Source: DASXSB01 sp036506275 (lineage in GTDB: Bacteria > Methylomirabilota > Methylomirabilia > Rokubacteriales > CSP1-6). Taken from it: DNA of 53,123 nt. Location: NCBI GenBank assembly GCA_036506275.1, contig DASXSB010000134.1, positions 1 to 53,123 of the forward strand. The letters are read 5' to 3'. The stretch's first letter is position 1. Each line of letters begins with the position of its first letter. The notes beneath the pieces are model-generated. The model was given only the letters and a program-made list of their open reading frames with translations, was not told where the DNA came from and searched no databases. Made by a program: the position numbers and the translations under genes. This document shows positions 7,514 to 16,376 of the stretch, piece after piece.

Positions 7514-8623
7514 ATGAGCCTCACCATCGTCGCCGACGATCTCACCGGCGCCTGCGACTCGGGAACGCTCTTCGCGGGCGGAGCGCCGGTGCCGTTGACG
7601 GTGTGGCCGCAGTCCCCGCCGCCGGCGGCGGTTCGGGTCATCGACACCGAAACGCGATCGCGGATGCCGGACGAGGCCGCCCGCTTGGTGCGCGCGGCGG
7701 CGACGGCGGTTCCGGGAACGCGATATTTCAAGAAGATCGATTCCACGCTGCGCGGTCGCATCGGCGCCGAGGTGGACGCGCTCATGGATACGATCGGGGC
7801 GCCGGGCGCGCTCGTCTGTCCCGCCTTCCCCGCCCACGGACGCGTGGTGCTCGATCGCCTCCTGCTCGTGGACGGTCTCGCCGTGGCCGACACCGCGCTC
7901 GCCGCCGACCCCGATTTTCCGGATCCGCCCGCGCGCGGCGGAACCTCCGGCTCCAGCGTGGTGGAGCTGCTGCGCGGCCAGATCGATCGACCGCTGGCGT
8001 GGGTGCCCATCGATCAGGTGCGCGACTCCGCCGATCAGCTCGCCGCTCGCCTCCGGCGGCTGCGCGGCACCGTCGTCATCGCCGACGCCGAGACGGAGGC
8101 GGATCTCGACGCCCTCGTCGAGGCCGCCCTCGCCCTCGATCCCGCGCCGCTTCTCGTGGGCTCGGCCGGGCTCGCGCGCGCGCTCGCGGAGCGTCTCGGT
8201 TTCCTCGCGGAGCCGGTGGCGCTGCCTCCGGGACGGCGCTGGCTGATCGTAGCGGGGAGCCGCCATCCCGCCACGCGGCGGCAGGTCGAGTCCGCGCGCA
8301 ACGCGGGATTGCACGTCCTCGTCACGCCGGAGACGGACGTCCGCGGGCGCACGCGCGCGGCCACGCGTCTGGCCGCGGAGACGAAGCGCGTGCTGGACCG
8401 CGAAGGCGCCGACGTCGTCGCCATCACGGGCGGGGAAACGACGCTCGCCCTCTACCAGGCGCTCGGCGCCACGCGCATCGACCTCATCGGCGCTCCCGCG
8501 CCCGGTCTCGCCTACGGGTACCTCCGCGCGCCCGCGTATCCGGAGCTTCCGCTCCTCACCAAAGCGGGCGGGTTCGGGACACCCGAGCTGTTCGTCTCGC
8601 TCGCAAAGGAGGTCCTCGCGTGA
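7514..8623 (+). CDS. Four-carbon acid sugar kinase (DUF1537 family), probable D-threonate/erythronate kinase
   Basis: A 369-aa kinase of the OtnK/DtnK family. It begins with the conserved IVADDLTGACDSG (DDLTGACD at residues 8-15) and contains RYFKKIDSTLRGRIGAEVDAL and, in the C-terminal nucleotide-binding domain, ITGGETTLALYQALGA. Family members phosphorylate four-carbon sugar acids at C4. The next gene is a PdxA2-like dehydrogenase overlapping by four bases, the pair known for D-threonate breakdown (DtnK then PdxA2 to dihydroxyacetone phosphate and CO2). The exact substrate stereochemistry is inference from that pairing. Confidence 0.88.
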   Translation: MSLTIVADDLTGACDSGTLFAGGAPVPLTVWPQSPPPAAVRVIDTETRSRMPDEAARLVRAAATAVPGTRYFKKIDSTLRGRIGAEVDALMDTIGAPGALVCPAFPAHGRVVLDRLLLVDGLAVADTALAADPDFPDPPARGGTSGSSVVELLRGQIDRPLAWVPIDQVRDSADQLAARLRRLRGTVVIADAETEADLDALVEAALALDPAPLLVGSAGLARALAERLGFLAEPVALPPGRRWLIVAGSRHPATRRQVESARNAGLHVLVTPETDVRGRTRAATRLAAETKRVLDREGADVVAITGGETTLALYQALGATRIDLIGAPAPGLAYGYLRAPAYPELPLLTKAGGFGTPELFVSLAKEVLA

Positions 8624-9648
8624 GCGTGAGCATCCCCGTCCTCGGCGTGACCATGGGGGATCCCGCCGGCGTCGGTCCCGAGATCGTGGCGCGCGCGGCG
8701 GCGATGCCGGCGGTGGCGCGCGTCGCGCGACTGGTCGTGATCGGGAGCGCCGCCGCCATGCGAGAGGCGGTGGCGCTGACGGGTGTCCCGCTCGCCGTGC
8801 GCGCGATCGAGAGCGTCGGAGACGCGGCCGCCGCGAACGGGAGCCTCGACTGCCTCGATCTCGGCAACGTGGACATGGCGACGCTGCCCCGCGGCGAGGT
8901 GAGCGCGGCCGCCGGCCGCGCCGCCTACGAGTACATCGAGCGCGCGGTCGCGCTTGCCCGCGCGGGCACCATCGATGCCATCGTCACCGCTCCCGTGAAC
9001 AAGGAAGCGCTGGCGGCGGCCGGCGTGCCCCACTCCGGCCACACCGAGATCCTCGCCAGCCTCTCCAACACGCGCGACTTCGCCATGCTCCTCATGGGCG
9101 AGGAGCTCAAGGTCATCCACGTGACCACCCACGTGGCACTGCGCCGCGTGCCGGACCTCGTCACCCGCGATCGCGTGCTCCGCACCATTCGGCTCGCGCA
9201 GCAGGCGCTCGCGAGTCTCGGGCAGCCCCGCGGCCGCATCGCGGTGGCGGGGCTGAACCCGCACGCGGGCGAGGACGGGCTCTTCGGCGACGAGGAGAAA
9301 ACCGCGATCGGGCCCGCCATCGAAGCGGCGCGCGGCGAGGGCATGGACGTGGTGGGACCGCTGCCGGCCGACACGCTGTTCTCGCGCGCGCGTGGCGGCG
9401 AGTTCGACATCGTGGTCGCGATGTATCACGACCAGGGTCACGTGCCCGTGAAGACGCTCGGTTTCACCTACGACGAGAACACCAAGACCTGGACCGGCCT
9501 CTCCGGCGTGAACGTCACCGTCGGGCTGCCATTCCTCCGCGTCTCCGTCGATCACGGCACCGCCTTCGATCGCGCCTGGAAAGGCATCGCCAATGCCGCG
9601 AGCATGGTGGAAGCGATCGAGGTCGCGGCGCGCATGGTGTCACGCTGA
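8620..9648 (+). CDS. pdxA2: PdxA2-type 4-phospho-threonate dehydrogenase (4-hydroxythreonine-4-phosphate dehydrogenase family)
   Basis: A 342-aa metal- and NAD-dependent oxidative decarboxylase. It shows LGVTMGDPAGVGPEI at the N-terminus, the substrate/metal segments PVNKEALAAAGVPHSGHTEIL, GLNPHAGEDGLFG and AMYHDQGHVPVKTL, and DHGTAFDRAWKG near the end. It starts at GTG 8620-8622, overlapping the kinase stop (GTGA) with AAAGGAGG 7 nt upstream. No pyridoxine-synthesis gene is adjacent and the partner is a DUF1537 kinase, so a catabolic role in D-threonate use is favoured over vitamin B6 synthesis. Confidence 0.88.
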   Translation: MSVSIPVLGVTMGDPAGVGPEIVARAAAMPAVARVARLVVIGSAAAMREAVALTGVPLAVRAIESVGDAAAANGSLDCLDLGNVDMATLPRGEVSAAAGRAAYEYIERAVALARAGTIDAIVTAPVNKEALAAAGVPHSGHTEILASLSNTRDFAMLLMGEELKVIHVTTHVALRRVPDLVTRDRVLRTIRLAQQALASLGQPRGRIAVAGLNPHAGEDGLFGDEEKTAIGPAIEAARGEGMDVVGPLPADTLFSRARGGEFDIVVAMYHDQGHVPVKTLGFTYDENTKTWTGLSGVNVTVGLPFLRVSVDHGTAFDRAWKGIANAASMVEAIEVAARMVSR

Positions 9649-9680
9649 CAGCGACCGTTCACGCAGGGAGGCGTTCTCTC

Positions 9681-11471
9681 ATGGACGAATACGGAATTCG
9701 CGAGCTCGTCAACGAGGTCCACCGCGGCCGGCTCTCCCGCCGTCGGTTCGTGGGCATCATGGTCGGCTTCGGGCTCACCGCCCCCATGGCGGCCACCCTT
9801 CTCGGCCCCTCCGCCGCGCGCGCACAACGGCGGGCGGCCTTCGCGCCCACCAAGCGCGGCGGCGGCGGGCGTCTGAAGCTCCTGTGGTGGCAGGCGCCCA
9901 CCGGGCTGAACGCGCACTTCGCCACCGGCACCAAGGACGAGGACGCCGCGCGACCCGCCTACGAGCCGCTGTGCGCGTTCGATCCCGACGGCGTGTTCAT
10001 CCCGATCCTCGCCGCCGAAGTCCCCACGCTCCAGAACGGCGGTCTCAGCCGCGACGGCAAGACCGTGACGTGGCGGTTGAAGAAGAACGTCCAGTGGCAT
10101 GACGGCACCCCGTTCACCGCCGACGACGTCATCTTCACGTGGGAGTTCGCGGCCGATCCCGCCACCGCCGCCGTGACCGTGACCGCGTATCGCGACATCG
10201 ACCGCATCGATCGGATCGACGACCACACCGTGAAGGTCGTCTTCAAGGAGCCGCGCGCCTTCTGGTACGACGCGTTCTTCGGAGTGCGCGGCTACATCTT
10301 GCCCAAGCACATCCTCGGCGCGTACAAGGGCGCCAATTCACGCAACGCGCCGCCCAAGTTCATCGGCACCGGTCCCTATCGGGTGGTGGACTTCAAGCCG
10401 GGCGACTCCGTCCGCTACGAGCTCAATCCCAACTACCACATCGCCAACCGGCCTTTCTTCGACATCGTGGAGCTGAAGGGCGGCGGCGACGCGCCGTCGG
10501 CGGCGCGGGCCGTCTTGCAGACGGGCGAGTACGACTTCGCGTGGAACATGCAGGTCGAGTGGGACGTGCTGAAGCGGCTCGAGCAGGGCGGCAAGGGCAC
10601 GCTCGTCAACGTTCCCACCGGCAACATCGAGCACATCCAGCTCAACCAGTCGGACCCGTGGACGGAGGTCGACGGCGAGCGCGGGAGCGTGAAGAGCAAG
10701 CACCCGCTCTTCCAGGATGCGAAGGTGCGGGCGGCCTTTGCGCTGCTCATCGACCGCGCCAGCGTGGGCGAGGAGCTCTACGGGGAGACGGGCAAGGTCA
10801 CCGGCAACTTCATCAACGCGCCGTCGCGTTTCCTGTCGAAGAACACGCGGTGGGAGTTCAGCATCGACAAGGCCAACCGCCTTCTCGACGAAGCCGGCTA
10901 CAAGCGTGGCGGGGACGGCGTCCGCCTCGGCAAGGACGGCAAGCGCATCAAGCTCGTCTATCAGACGTCGGTGAACTCGCTGCGCCAGAAGAACCAGCAG
11001 ATCGTGAAGCAGGCGTTCGCCAAGGCCGGCATCGACCTCGAGCTGAAATCCGTGACGGCCTCCGTCTTCTTCTCCTCCGATCCCGCCAATCCCGACACCT
11101 ACTCGCACTTCTACGCCGATCTCCAGATGTTCAACACCACCATGACGTCGCCGGACCCCCAGTTCTTCATGAACCAGTTCGTCTCCACGGAAGCGGCGCA
11201 GCGCGCGAACAAGTGGGCGGGACGGAATCCCACGCGTTTTCGCAACGAGGAGTACGACCGGCTCTGGAACAGCTCCGACAAGGAGTTCGATCCCGCCAAG
11301 CGGGCGGCCATGTTCATCCGCATGAACGACATCGTGGTCGAGCAGGTGGTCGTGATCCCGGAGATCTGGCGCAACCGGACCTACGCCGTAGGCGCCCGGC
11401 TCCGCGACGTGGAGCCGTCGGGCTGGGACTCCACGCTCTGGCAACTCGCCTACTGGAATCGCGAGGCCTGA
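9681..11471 (+). CDS. ABC transporter substrate-binding protein, family 5 (peptide/nickel/opine type), Tat-exported
   Basis: A 596-aa solute-binding protein. The N-terminus carries a twin-arginine signal (LSRRRFVGIM, residues 18-27, then a hydrophobic stretch ending near SAARAQ). The mature part has family-5 signatures: TWRLKKNVQWHDGTPFTADDVIFTWE, FIGTGPYRVVDFKPGDSVRYELNPNY and DAKVRAAFALLIDR. GGGAGG lies about 10 nt before the ATG. It is followed by two permeases of the same transporter class. The ligand is unknown; the preceding sugar-acid genes and following amidohydrolase do not settle it. Confidence 0.9.
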   Translation: MDEYGIRELVNEVHRGRLSRRRFVGIMVGFGLTAPMAATLLGPSAARAQRRAAFAPTKRGGGGRLKLLWWQAPTGLNAHFATGTKDEDAARPAYEPLCAFDPDGVFIPILAAEVPTLQNGGLSRDGKTVTWRLKKNVQWHDGTPFTADDVIFTWEFAADPATAAVTVTAYRDIDRIDRIDDHTVKVVFKEPRAFWYDAFFGVRGYILPKHILGAYKGANSRNAPPKFIGTGPYRVVDFKPGDSVRYELNPNYHIANRPFFDIVELKGGGDAPSAARAVLQTGEYDFAWNMQVEWDVLKRLEQGGKGTLVNVPTGNIEHIQLNQSDPWTEVDGERGSVKSKHPLFQDAKVRAAFALLIDRASVGEELYGETGKVTGNFINAPSRFLSKNTRWEFSIDKANRLLDEAGYKRGGDGVRLGKDGKRIKLVYQTSVNSLRQKNQQIVKQAFAKAGIDLELKSVTASVFFSSDPANPDTYSHFYADLQMFNTTMTSPDPQFFMNQFVSTEAAQRANKWAGRNPTRFRNEEYDRLWNSSDKEFDPAKRAAMFIRMNDIVVEQVVVIPEIWRNRTYAVGARLRDVEPSGWDSTLWQLAYWNREA

Positions 11472-11495
11472 GGGCGGGCGCGGTCGCGCGCACCG

Positions 11496-12455
11496 ATGTC
11501 GCGCTACCTCGTCCGCCGGCTGCTCATCGCGGTGCCCGCGCTGCTCGGGATCAGCGTGGTGCTGTTCGGCGTCCTCGCCCTCGCGCCAGGCGATCCGTTC
11601 TCCGAGCTGGCCACCAACGCGAACGTCCCGCCCGACGTGGCGCAGCACCTGCGCGCCACGCTCGGCCTGGACGATCCCCTCCCCCTCCGTTACGTCCGCT
11701 GGCTCGTCGCGATGGCGCGCGGCGACTGGGGCTACTCCTTCCAGAGCCGCGTCCACGTGGACGAGCTGATTCTCCAGCGCCTGCCCACGAGCCTGTTCGT
11801 CATCGGCACCGCCTACGTGGTGGCGCTCGCGGTCGCGCTCCCGGTGGGGATCCTGTCCGCGCTCCGGCCCTACTCGATCTTCGACCAGGTCGCCACCACG
11901 CTCGCCTTCGTCGGCTTCTCGCTGCCCACGTTCTTCACGGGCCTGCTGCTGATCCTCGTCTTCAGCATTCGCCTGGACTGGCTGCCGTTCATCTACCGCG
12001 CCGACCTCGACGCCACCGGCGTCCGCTGGCTCGTCGAGCAGGCGCGGCAGTCCGTGATGCCGATCGCGGTGCTCGGACTCTTCCAGGGCGCCGTCCTCAC
12101 GCGCTTCGTGCGCGCGTCCGTGCTCGACGTGGTGCGTCTCGATTACGTGAACACCGCGCGCGCCAAGGGCCTCTCCGAGCGCCGCGTCGTCGCCAAGCAC
12201 GTCGTCCGCAACGCATTGATCCCGGTGGTGACGGTCATCGCGCTCCAGGTGCCGACGATCTTCACGGGCGCGGTGGTGACGGAGCAGATCTTCCGCGTGC
12301 CCGGCATCGGCTCCTTGCTCATCTCCGCCGTCCTCGCGTCCGACACGCCGGTGGTGCTCGCCATCACGTTCGTCTACGCGGTGCTGGTGGTGCTCTTCAA
12401 CCTGATCGCCGACCTTCTCTACGGCTGGCTCGACCCCCGTATCACCTATGCGTGA
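11496..12455 (+). CDS. ABC transporter permease, DppB/OppB type
   Basis: A 319-aa membrane protein beginning MSRYLVRRLLIAVPALLGISVVLF, the usual DppB start. It has six predicted TM segments and the cytoplasmic EAA loop YVNTARAKGLSERRVVAKHVVRNALIPVV that contacts the ATPase. It follows the binding protein by 24 bases and overlaps the next permease by 8 bases. Confidence 0.92.
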   Translation: MSRYLVRRLLIAVPALLGISVVLFGVLALAPGDPFSELATNANVPPDVAQHLRATLGLDDPLPLRYVRWLVAMARGDWGYSFQSRVHVDELILQRLPTSLFVIGTAYVVALAVALPVGILSALRPYSIFDQVATTLAFVGFSLPTFFTGLLLILVFSIRLDWLPFIYRADLDATGVRWLVEQARQSVMPIAVLGLFQGAVLTRFVRASVLDVVRLDYVNTARAKGLSERRVVAKHVVRNALIPVVTVIALQVPTIFTGAVVTEQIFRVPGIGSLLISAVLASDTPVVLAITFVYAVLVVLFNLIADLLYGWLDPRITYA

Positions 12456-13398
12456 CGGCGGCGCCGTCCTCCCCGTCGTCGCCGACGTCGTCGCCGATCC
12501 GTCGACGGCCGCGCGCGCGGGAAGCCTCGCCCACGAAGCGTGGTTCCGATTCCGGCGGCACCGCCTCGCCTTCCTCGGCTTCGTCGTCGCCACCACCATG
12601 GCGGCCGTGGTCATCGCGGGCCCGCTCGTCTACCGCACGCCCATGGACGCGCTCGACTTCAAGGCCAAGCTCCAGGCTCCGAGCCGCGCCCATCCCTTCG
12701 GGACCGATGACCTCGGCCAGGATCTCCTCGCCCGCTTGCTGTACGGCGGCCGCATCTCGCTCGCGGTGGGCGTGAGCGCCATGCTGATCGCGCTCACGGT
12801 GGGCGTGATCATGGGCGCCGCCGCCGGCTACGCGGGGGGCGTCGTCGATCACGTCCTCATGCGCGTGACCGATCTCTTCCTCTCCTTGCCGCAGCTCCCG
12901 CTCCTCCTGCTCGTCATCTATCTCTTCCGCGACTACGCACGGGCGCTGCTGGGACCGGAAGCGGGCATCTTCGTGCTCATCGTGACCGTGATCGGCGGCC
13001 TGCGCTGGATGCCGGTGGCGCGCATCGTGCGCGCGCAGTTCCTGACGTTGCGGGAGCAAGACTTCGTGCACGCCGCGCGCGCGCTGGGAGCGGCCCCCGG
13101 CCGCCAGATCGTGCGCCACATCCTTCCCAACGCCCTCGGGCCGGTAGTGGTGGCGGCGTCGCTCGACGTGGCGGCCGCGATCCTCGCGGAGTCGACGCTG
13201 TCCTTCCTCGGTCTCGGCTTCCCTCCCGACATCCCGACGTGGGGGCGGATCCTCTTCGACGCCAAGGACAGCCTCGACCACGCGCCACACTGGGCGCTCT
13301 TCCCGGGCACCGCCATCTTTCTCACCGTGCTCTCCATCAACTACGTCGGCGACGGCCTCCGCGACGCGCTCGATCCCCGCCGGGTCATCGGGCGATGA
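12448..13398 (+). CDS. ABC transporter permease, DppC/OppC type
   Basis: A 316-aa membrane protein with an N-terminal cytoplasmic segment, a first TM (LAFLGFVVATTMAAVVIAGP), the DppC-typical HPFGTDDLGQDLLARLLYGGR and an EAA loop FVHAARALGAAPGRQIVRHILPNALGPVV. It pairs with the DppB-type permease. Remarkably no DppD or DppF ATPase follows; the next gene is an isochorismatase-like hydrolase. The ATPases must be encoded elsewhere or shared. Confidence 0.92.
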   Translation: MRDGGAVLPVVADVVADPSTAARAGSLAHEAWFRFRRHRLAFLGFVVATTMAAVVIAGPLVYRTPMDALDFKAKLQAPSRAHPFGTDDLGQDLLARLLYGGRISLAVGVSAMLIALTVGVIMGAAAGYAGGVVDHVLMRVTDLFLSLPQLPLLLLVIYLFRDYARALLGPEAGIFVLIVTVIGGLRWMPVARIVRAQFLTLREQDFVHAARALGAAPGRQIVRHILPNALGPVVVAASLDVAAAILAESTLSFLGLGFPPDIPTWGRILFDAKDSLDHAPHWALFPGTAIFLTVLSINYVGDGLRDALDPRRVIGR

Positions 13399-13443
13399 GC
13401 GACCCGGCGCGGAAGCCACGAGCCATCAATCAGGAGACATCGC

Positions 13444-13992
13444 ATGGACAAGGTCGCGCTCGTGATCATCGACGTCCAGCAGGAATACTTCGCGCCCGGG
13501 GGCCGCTTGCCGCTGCCGCAGGGGCCCGACGCCGTGAAGCAGATCGTGCGCACGCTCGACTGGGCGCGTGATCGCCGGGTGCCGGTCTTTCATATCGTGC
13601 ACGAGAGCCGGCGCCCCCAGGCCGCGATCTTCGCGCCCGGCTCACCGGGGCTCGCGATGCATCCCGACGTGAAGCCCGCCGCCGGCGAGCCCATCATCCA
13701 GAAGCATCTGCCGGGCGCGTTCACGGGGACGTCGCTGGAGGACGAGCTGAAGAAACGCGGCGTCGAGCAGGTCGTGGTCGCCGGGTTCATGACCCAGATG
13801 TGCGTGGACACGACGACGCGGCAGGCCGCTCACCTCGGCTACAAGGTCACCGTCCTCTCCGACGCCACCGCGGCCATGGACGTGAAGGACCCGGACGGCC
13901 GCGTCATCCCCGCCGACGCCGTCCATCGCACGCATCTCGGGAGCCTCAACGGCTTCCTCGCCGAGATCAAGCGCGCGGCCGATCTCGCGTGA
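13444..13992 (+). CDS. Isochorismatase-superfamily cysteine hydrolase
   Basis: A 182-aa single-domain hydrolase. The catalytic triad is visible: D10 in VALVIIDVQQ, K87 in IIQKHLPGAF and C120 in VAGFMTQMCVDTT, with the cis-peptide turn VVVAGF before the Cys. Such enzymes act on isochorismate, nicotinamide, N-carbamoyl compounds or biuret. Its place after an ABC uptake cluster suggests it processes the imported amide, but this is inference. AGGAG precedes the ATG by 7 nt. Confidence 0.85.
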   Translation: MDKVALVIIDVQQEYFAPGGRLPLPQGPDAVKQIVRTLDWARDRRVPVFHIVHESRRPQAAIFAPGSPGLAMHPDVKPAAGEPIIQKHLPGAFTGTSLEDELKKRGVEQVVVAGFMTQMCVDTTTRQAAHLGYKVTVLSDATAAMDVKDPDGRVIPADAVHRTHLGSLNGFLAEIKRAADLA

Positions 13993-14026
13993 GCCCGCGA
14001 CCGGCGCCGCGACGTAGCGTGGCGAG

Positions 14027-15322
14027 CTAGACGCGCGACGGCGCCGCCGCCCGTGTCGTCCACTGATGGTCGGGGCGACGGGCCACGCGCGCGGTGAGGA
14101 GCGCGGCGGCGCGGTCACCGTCGCCGGCGCGGAAACACGCTTCGAGCAGCGTGTCGTGGAAGACGTCGCGCTGGGCGCGGCTCCCGCCGAGCTGGATGAT
14201 GCGCGGCGTGAGGGGCTCGATGCGGGCGATCGCGCGCGTATAATCCCCGCCCGCGAACGCGTGCATGCCCTCGATGAGCGGGATGGCGACGTCGCCCGTG
14301 AGCCCGCTCGCGTCCTTCGCCGCCTTCGCCCGCATGAGGTCGAGATGGCGCTCGGCGATGCCCCACTCTCCGCCCGCCGCCAGCGCCATCGCCATGTGGA
14401 CGGCGTGGAACAAGAGCCCATGACGCTCCAGGCGACGGCTCGCGATGGCCGTGAACGGACGCCAGCGGTCGCCGGGCGGACGCCCGGCCAGCTCGAAGCG
14501 CCACAGGAGCGAGATGGAATCGTGGAGCTCGCCGGGCACGGCGGAGGGTGCGCGCTCAAACACCGCGCGCAGGAGCGCGGCCGCGCGATCGTAATTCCCG
14601 CCGCTCCAGTGCATCAGTGCGAGGTGCCAGAGGAGGTGATTACGGAACCACCCGAGGTGGCGGCAGGGATGGATGGCGGGCGGGACACGCGTGACGCCCT
14701 CCGCGGCGGCGCCCATGTCGTAGAGCGCGTGGGCGAGGGCGTGCACCGCCCACGCGTCCCGAGCATTGTCGGCGAGCGCGCCCTCCGCCGTGCGGACGGC
14801 CTCCGGGAACCGCCCGCCCTCACCGAGCGCGAACGCGTGCAGTCCCCGCAAGAAGCCGCTGCCGTCGTCGGCGGTGACGAGCGCCTCCGTGAGCTCCAGC
14901 ATCTCCGGGAAGCGGCCTTGCCAGAAGTAGAGGTAGTAGAGCCGTTGCACGATGATGAGATCGCCCGGATAGGCAGCGATGTGGGCCCGCATGCGGCGCT
15001 CGGCGTCGACGGCGGCGCCGCGCACGAAGAGGACGAGGGCGTCCACGTGACCGCGTTCCCGCTCGGTGAGTGCCGTGACCGCGCGCGCCCGGTCGGCGGC
15101 GGCGCCGGCGTCGGCGAATCGCTCTTCCAGGAAGTAGCAGACGGCGGCGCCCGCGTGGGCGAGCGCGAGGCCGGGATCGGCGGCGACGGCCTTCTCGAAC
15201 ATGGCGGTGGTGGCACCGTCCCACGACAGCAGCCCGCGCACGGCGGTGTCGTAGGCGGCGAGCGCCTCCGGCGACGACGTGGTGACCGACAGACCGAGGG
15301 CGTCGCGCGCCACGCCGGTCAC
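14027..15322 (-). CDS. TPR-repeat protein resembling tetratricopeptide protein 38
   Basis: A 431-aa soluble helical-repeat protein without signal peptide. Content such as SSPEALAAYDTAVRGLLSWD, AVAADPGLALAHAGAAVCYF, DAWAVHALAHALYDMG and WHLALMHWSGGNYDRAAALL matches the TTC38-like family of unknown function. It starts at GTG 15320-15322, which overlaps the stop of the YheT-like hydrolase (GTGA), so translation is coupled. Upstream sequence in the same frame is not protein-like. No catalytic motif is apparent. Confidence 0.8.
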   Translation of the reverse strand: MTGVARDALGLSVTTSSPEALAAYDTAVRGLLSWDGATTAMFEKAVAADPGLALAHAGAAVCYFLEERFADAGAAADRARAVTALTERERGHVDALVLFVRGAAVDAERRMRAHIAAYPGDLIIVQRLYYLYFWQGRFPEMLELTEALVTADDGSGFLRGLHAFALGEGGRFPEAVRTAEGALADNARDAWAVHALAHALYDMGAAAEGVTRVPPAIHPCRHLGWFRNHLLWHLALMHWSGGNYDRAAALLRAVFERAPSAVPGELHDSISLLWRFELAGRPPGDRWRPFTAIASRRLERHGLLFHAVHMAMALAAGGEWGIAERHLDLMRAKAAKDASGLTGDVAIPLIEGMHAFAGGDYTRAIARIEPLTPRIIQLGGSRAQRDVFHDTLLEACFRAGDGDRAAALLTARVARRPDHQWTTRAAAPSRV

Positions 15323-16278
15323 GACCGAGCTCGCGGCACGGAGGCGGGTGCGGCCGCGTTCGCCGCGAAGCAGGCGGCGAGGAAATCGAGCGCCGTGCGC
15401 TCGGCCCAGGACCGCGCGCGCCAGGGCCAGCGACCTTCCACGAACCCGACGTGACCGCCGGCGTCGGTGAACCGCGCGCTCACGAGCGGCGGAAGCCGAC
15501 GCGGATCGGGAAGCGATGCCACCGGCACGAAGGGATCGTCGCGCGCGTTCAGCAGCAGGGTGGGAACGCGGATACCTGCCACGTATGGTCCGCTGCTCGA
15601 GCGTACCCAGTAATCCATCGCGTCCGCGAAGCCGCCGAGAGGGGCGGTGACGACGCGGTCGTACTCGGCGAACGTGCGGGCGCGGCAGGCGGCGGCGACG
15701 TCGACGAACCCCGGGTGCTGGCGCGCCTTCTCGCGCACCTTGCGGCGCAGCGTCCGCATGAAGTTCGCCGTGTACACGCGGCGGCGGAATCCGCGGTCGA
15801 GCACGCGCGCGCAGGCGGCGAGGTCGAACGGCACCGAGATCCCCACCGCGCCCGCCAGCTCCGCGGGGGCGTCGGCGCCGCGCTCGCCGAGCCACTTCAG
15901 CAGCACGTTGCCGCCCAGTGACACGCCCACCGCGCCCAGGCGCACATCCGGCTCGCGCGCGACGAGCAGCCGCACGACGTGGTCGAGGTCACCGGTTTCC
16001 CCGGAGTGATAGAAGCGCGGGAGACGGTTGAGTTCGCCGCTGCACGAGCGGAAGTTGAGGGCGACCGCGCGCCACCCGCGCGCGCCCGCGTCGGCCAGCA
16101 TGCCGGTGGCGTAGTGGGAGAGCGCGGAGCCCTCGAGACCATGGAGCACGAGGACGAGCGGGGCGCCCGGCGCCGACGCGGCGCCGACCCAGTCGAGATC
16201 GACGAAGTCGCCGTCGGGCGTGGCCACGCGCTCGCGTGCGAGAGGCACGCGAGGACGGCGGAAGAGCGGGCCCCACAC
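15319..16278 (-). CDS. YheT-family alpha/beta hydrolase, N-terminus uncertain
   Basis: A 319-aa alpha/beta hydrolase related to E. coli YheT: LVLVLHGLEGSALSHYATGM (oxyanion region), nucleophile elbow GAVGVSLGGNVLLKWLG, acid loop LLLNARDDPFVP and catalytic His in DAGGHVGFVEG. The first available start is GTG 16276-16278, which yields MWGPLFRRPR. However, the in-frame sequence upstream reads DFRPAWWCRNPHAQTV, the conserved YheT N-terminal segment, and the frame stays open back into the preceding gene with no ATG, GTG or TTG. The true start is therefore non-canonical or the sequence has an indel. Function is unknown beyond esterase-like fold. Confidence 0.8.
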   Translation of the reverse strand: MWGPLFRRPRVPLARERVATPDGDFVDLDWVGAASAPGAPLVLVLHGLEGSALSHYATGMLADAGARGWRAVALNFRSCSGELNRLPRFYHSGETGDLDHVVRLLVAREPDVRLGAVGVSLGGNVLLKWLGERGADAPAELAGAVGISVPFDLAACARVLDRGFRRRVYTANFMRTLRRKVREKARQHPGFVDVAAACRARTFAEYDRVVTAPLGGFADAMDYWVRSSSGPYVAGIRVPTLLLNARDDPFVPVASLPDPRRLPPLVSARFTDAGGHVGFVEGRWPWRARSWAERTALDFLAACFAANAAAPASVPRARS

Positions 16279-16376
16279 CGTCTGCGCGTGCGGGTTCCGG
16301 CACCACCAGGCGGGGCGGAAGTCGGCGGCGACCGCGGGCGTCGCCGCCGATCCGTCGTGAACGGCCGAAACCGCCG

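Noticed and set aside
8620..9648. PdxA of vitamin B6 synthesis
   Set aside because: Sequence alone allows it, but the overlapping DUF1537 kinase and lack of pdx or ksgA neighbours favour the catabolic PdxA2 role.
10139..12775. Long plus-strand frame across the ABC binding protein and permeases
   Set aside because: Arg- and Ala-rich product in an alternative frame; the real genes have clear families, signal and TM segments.
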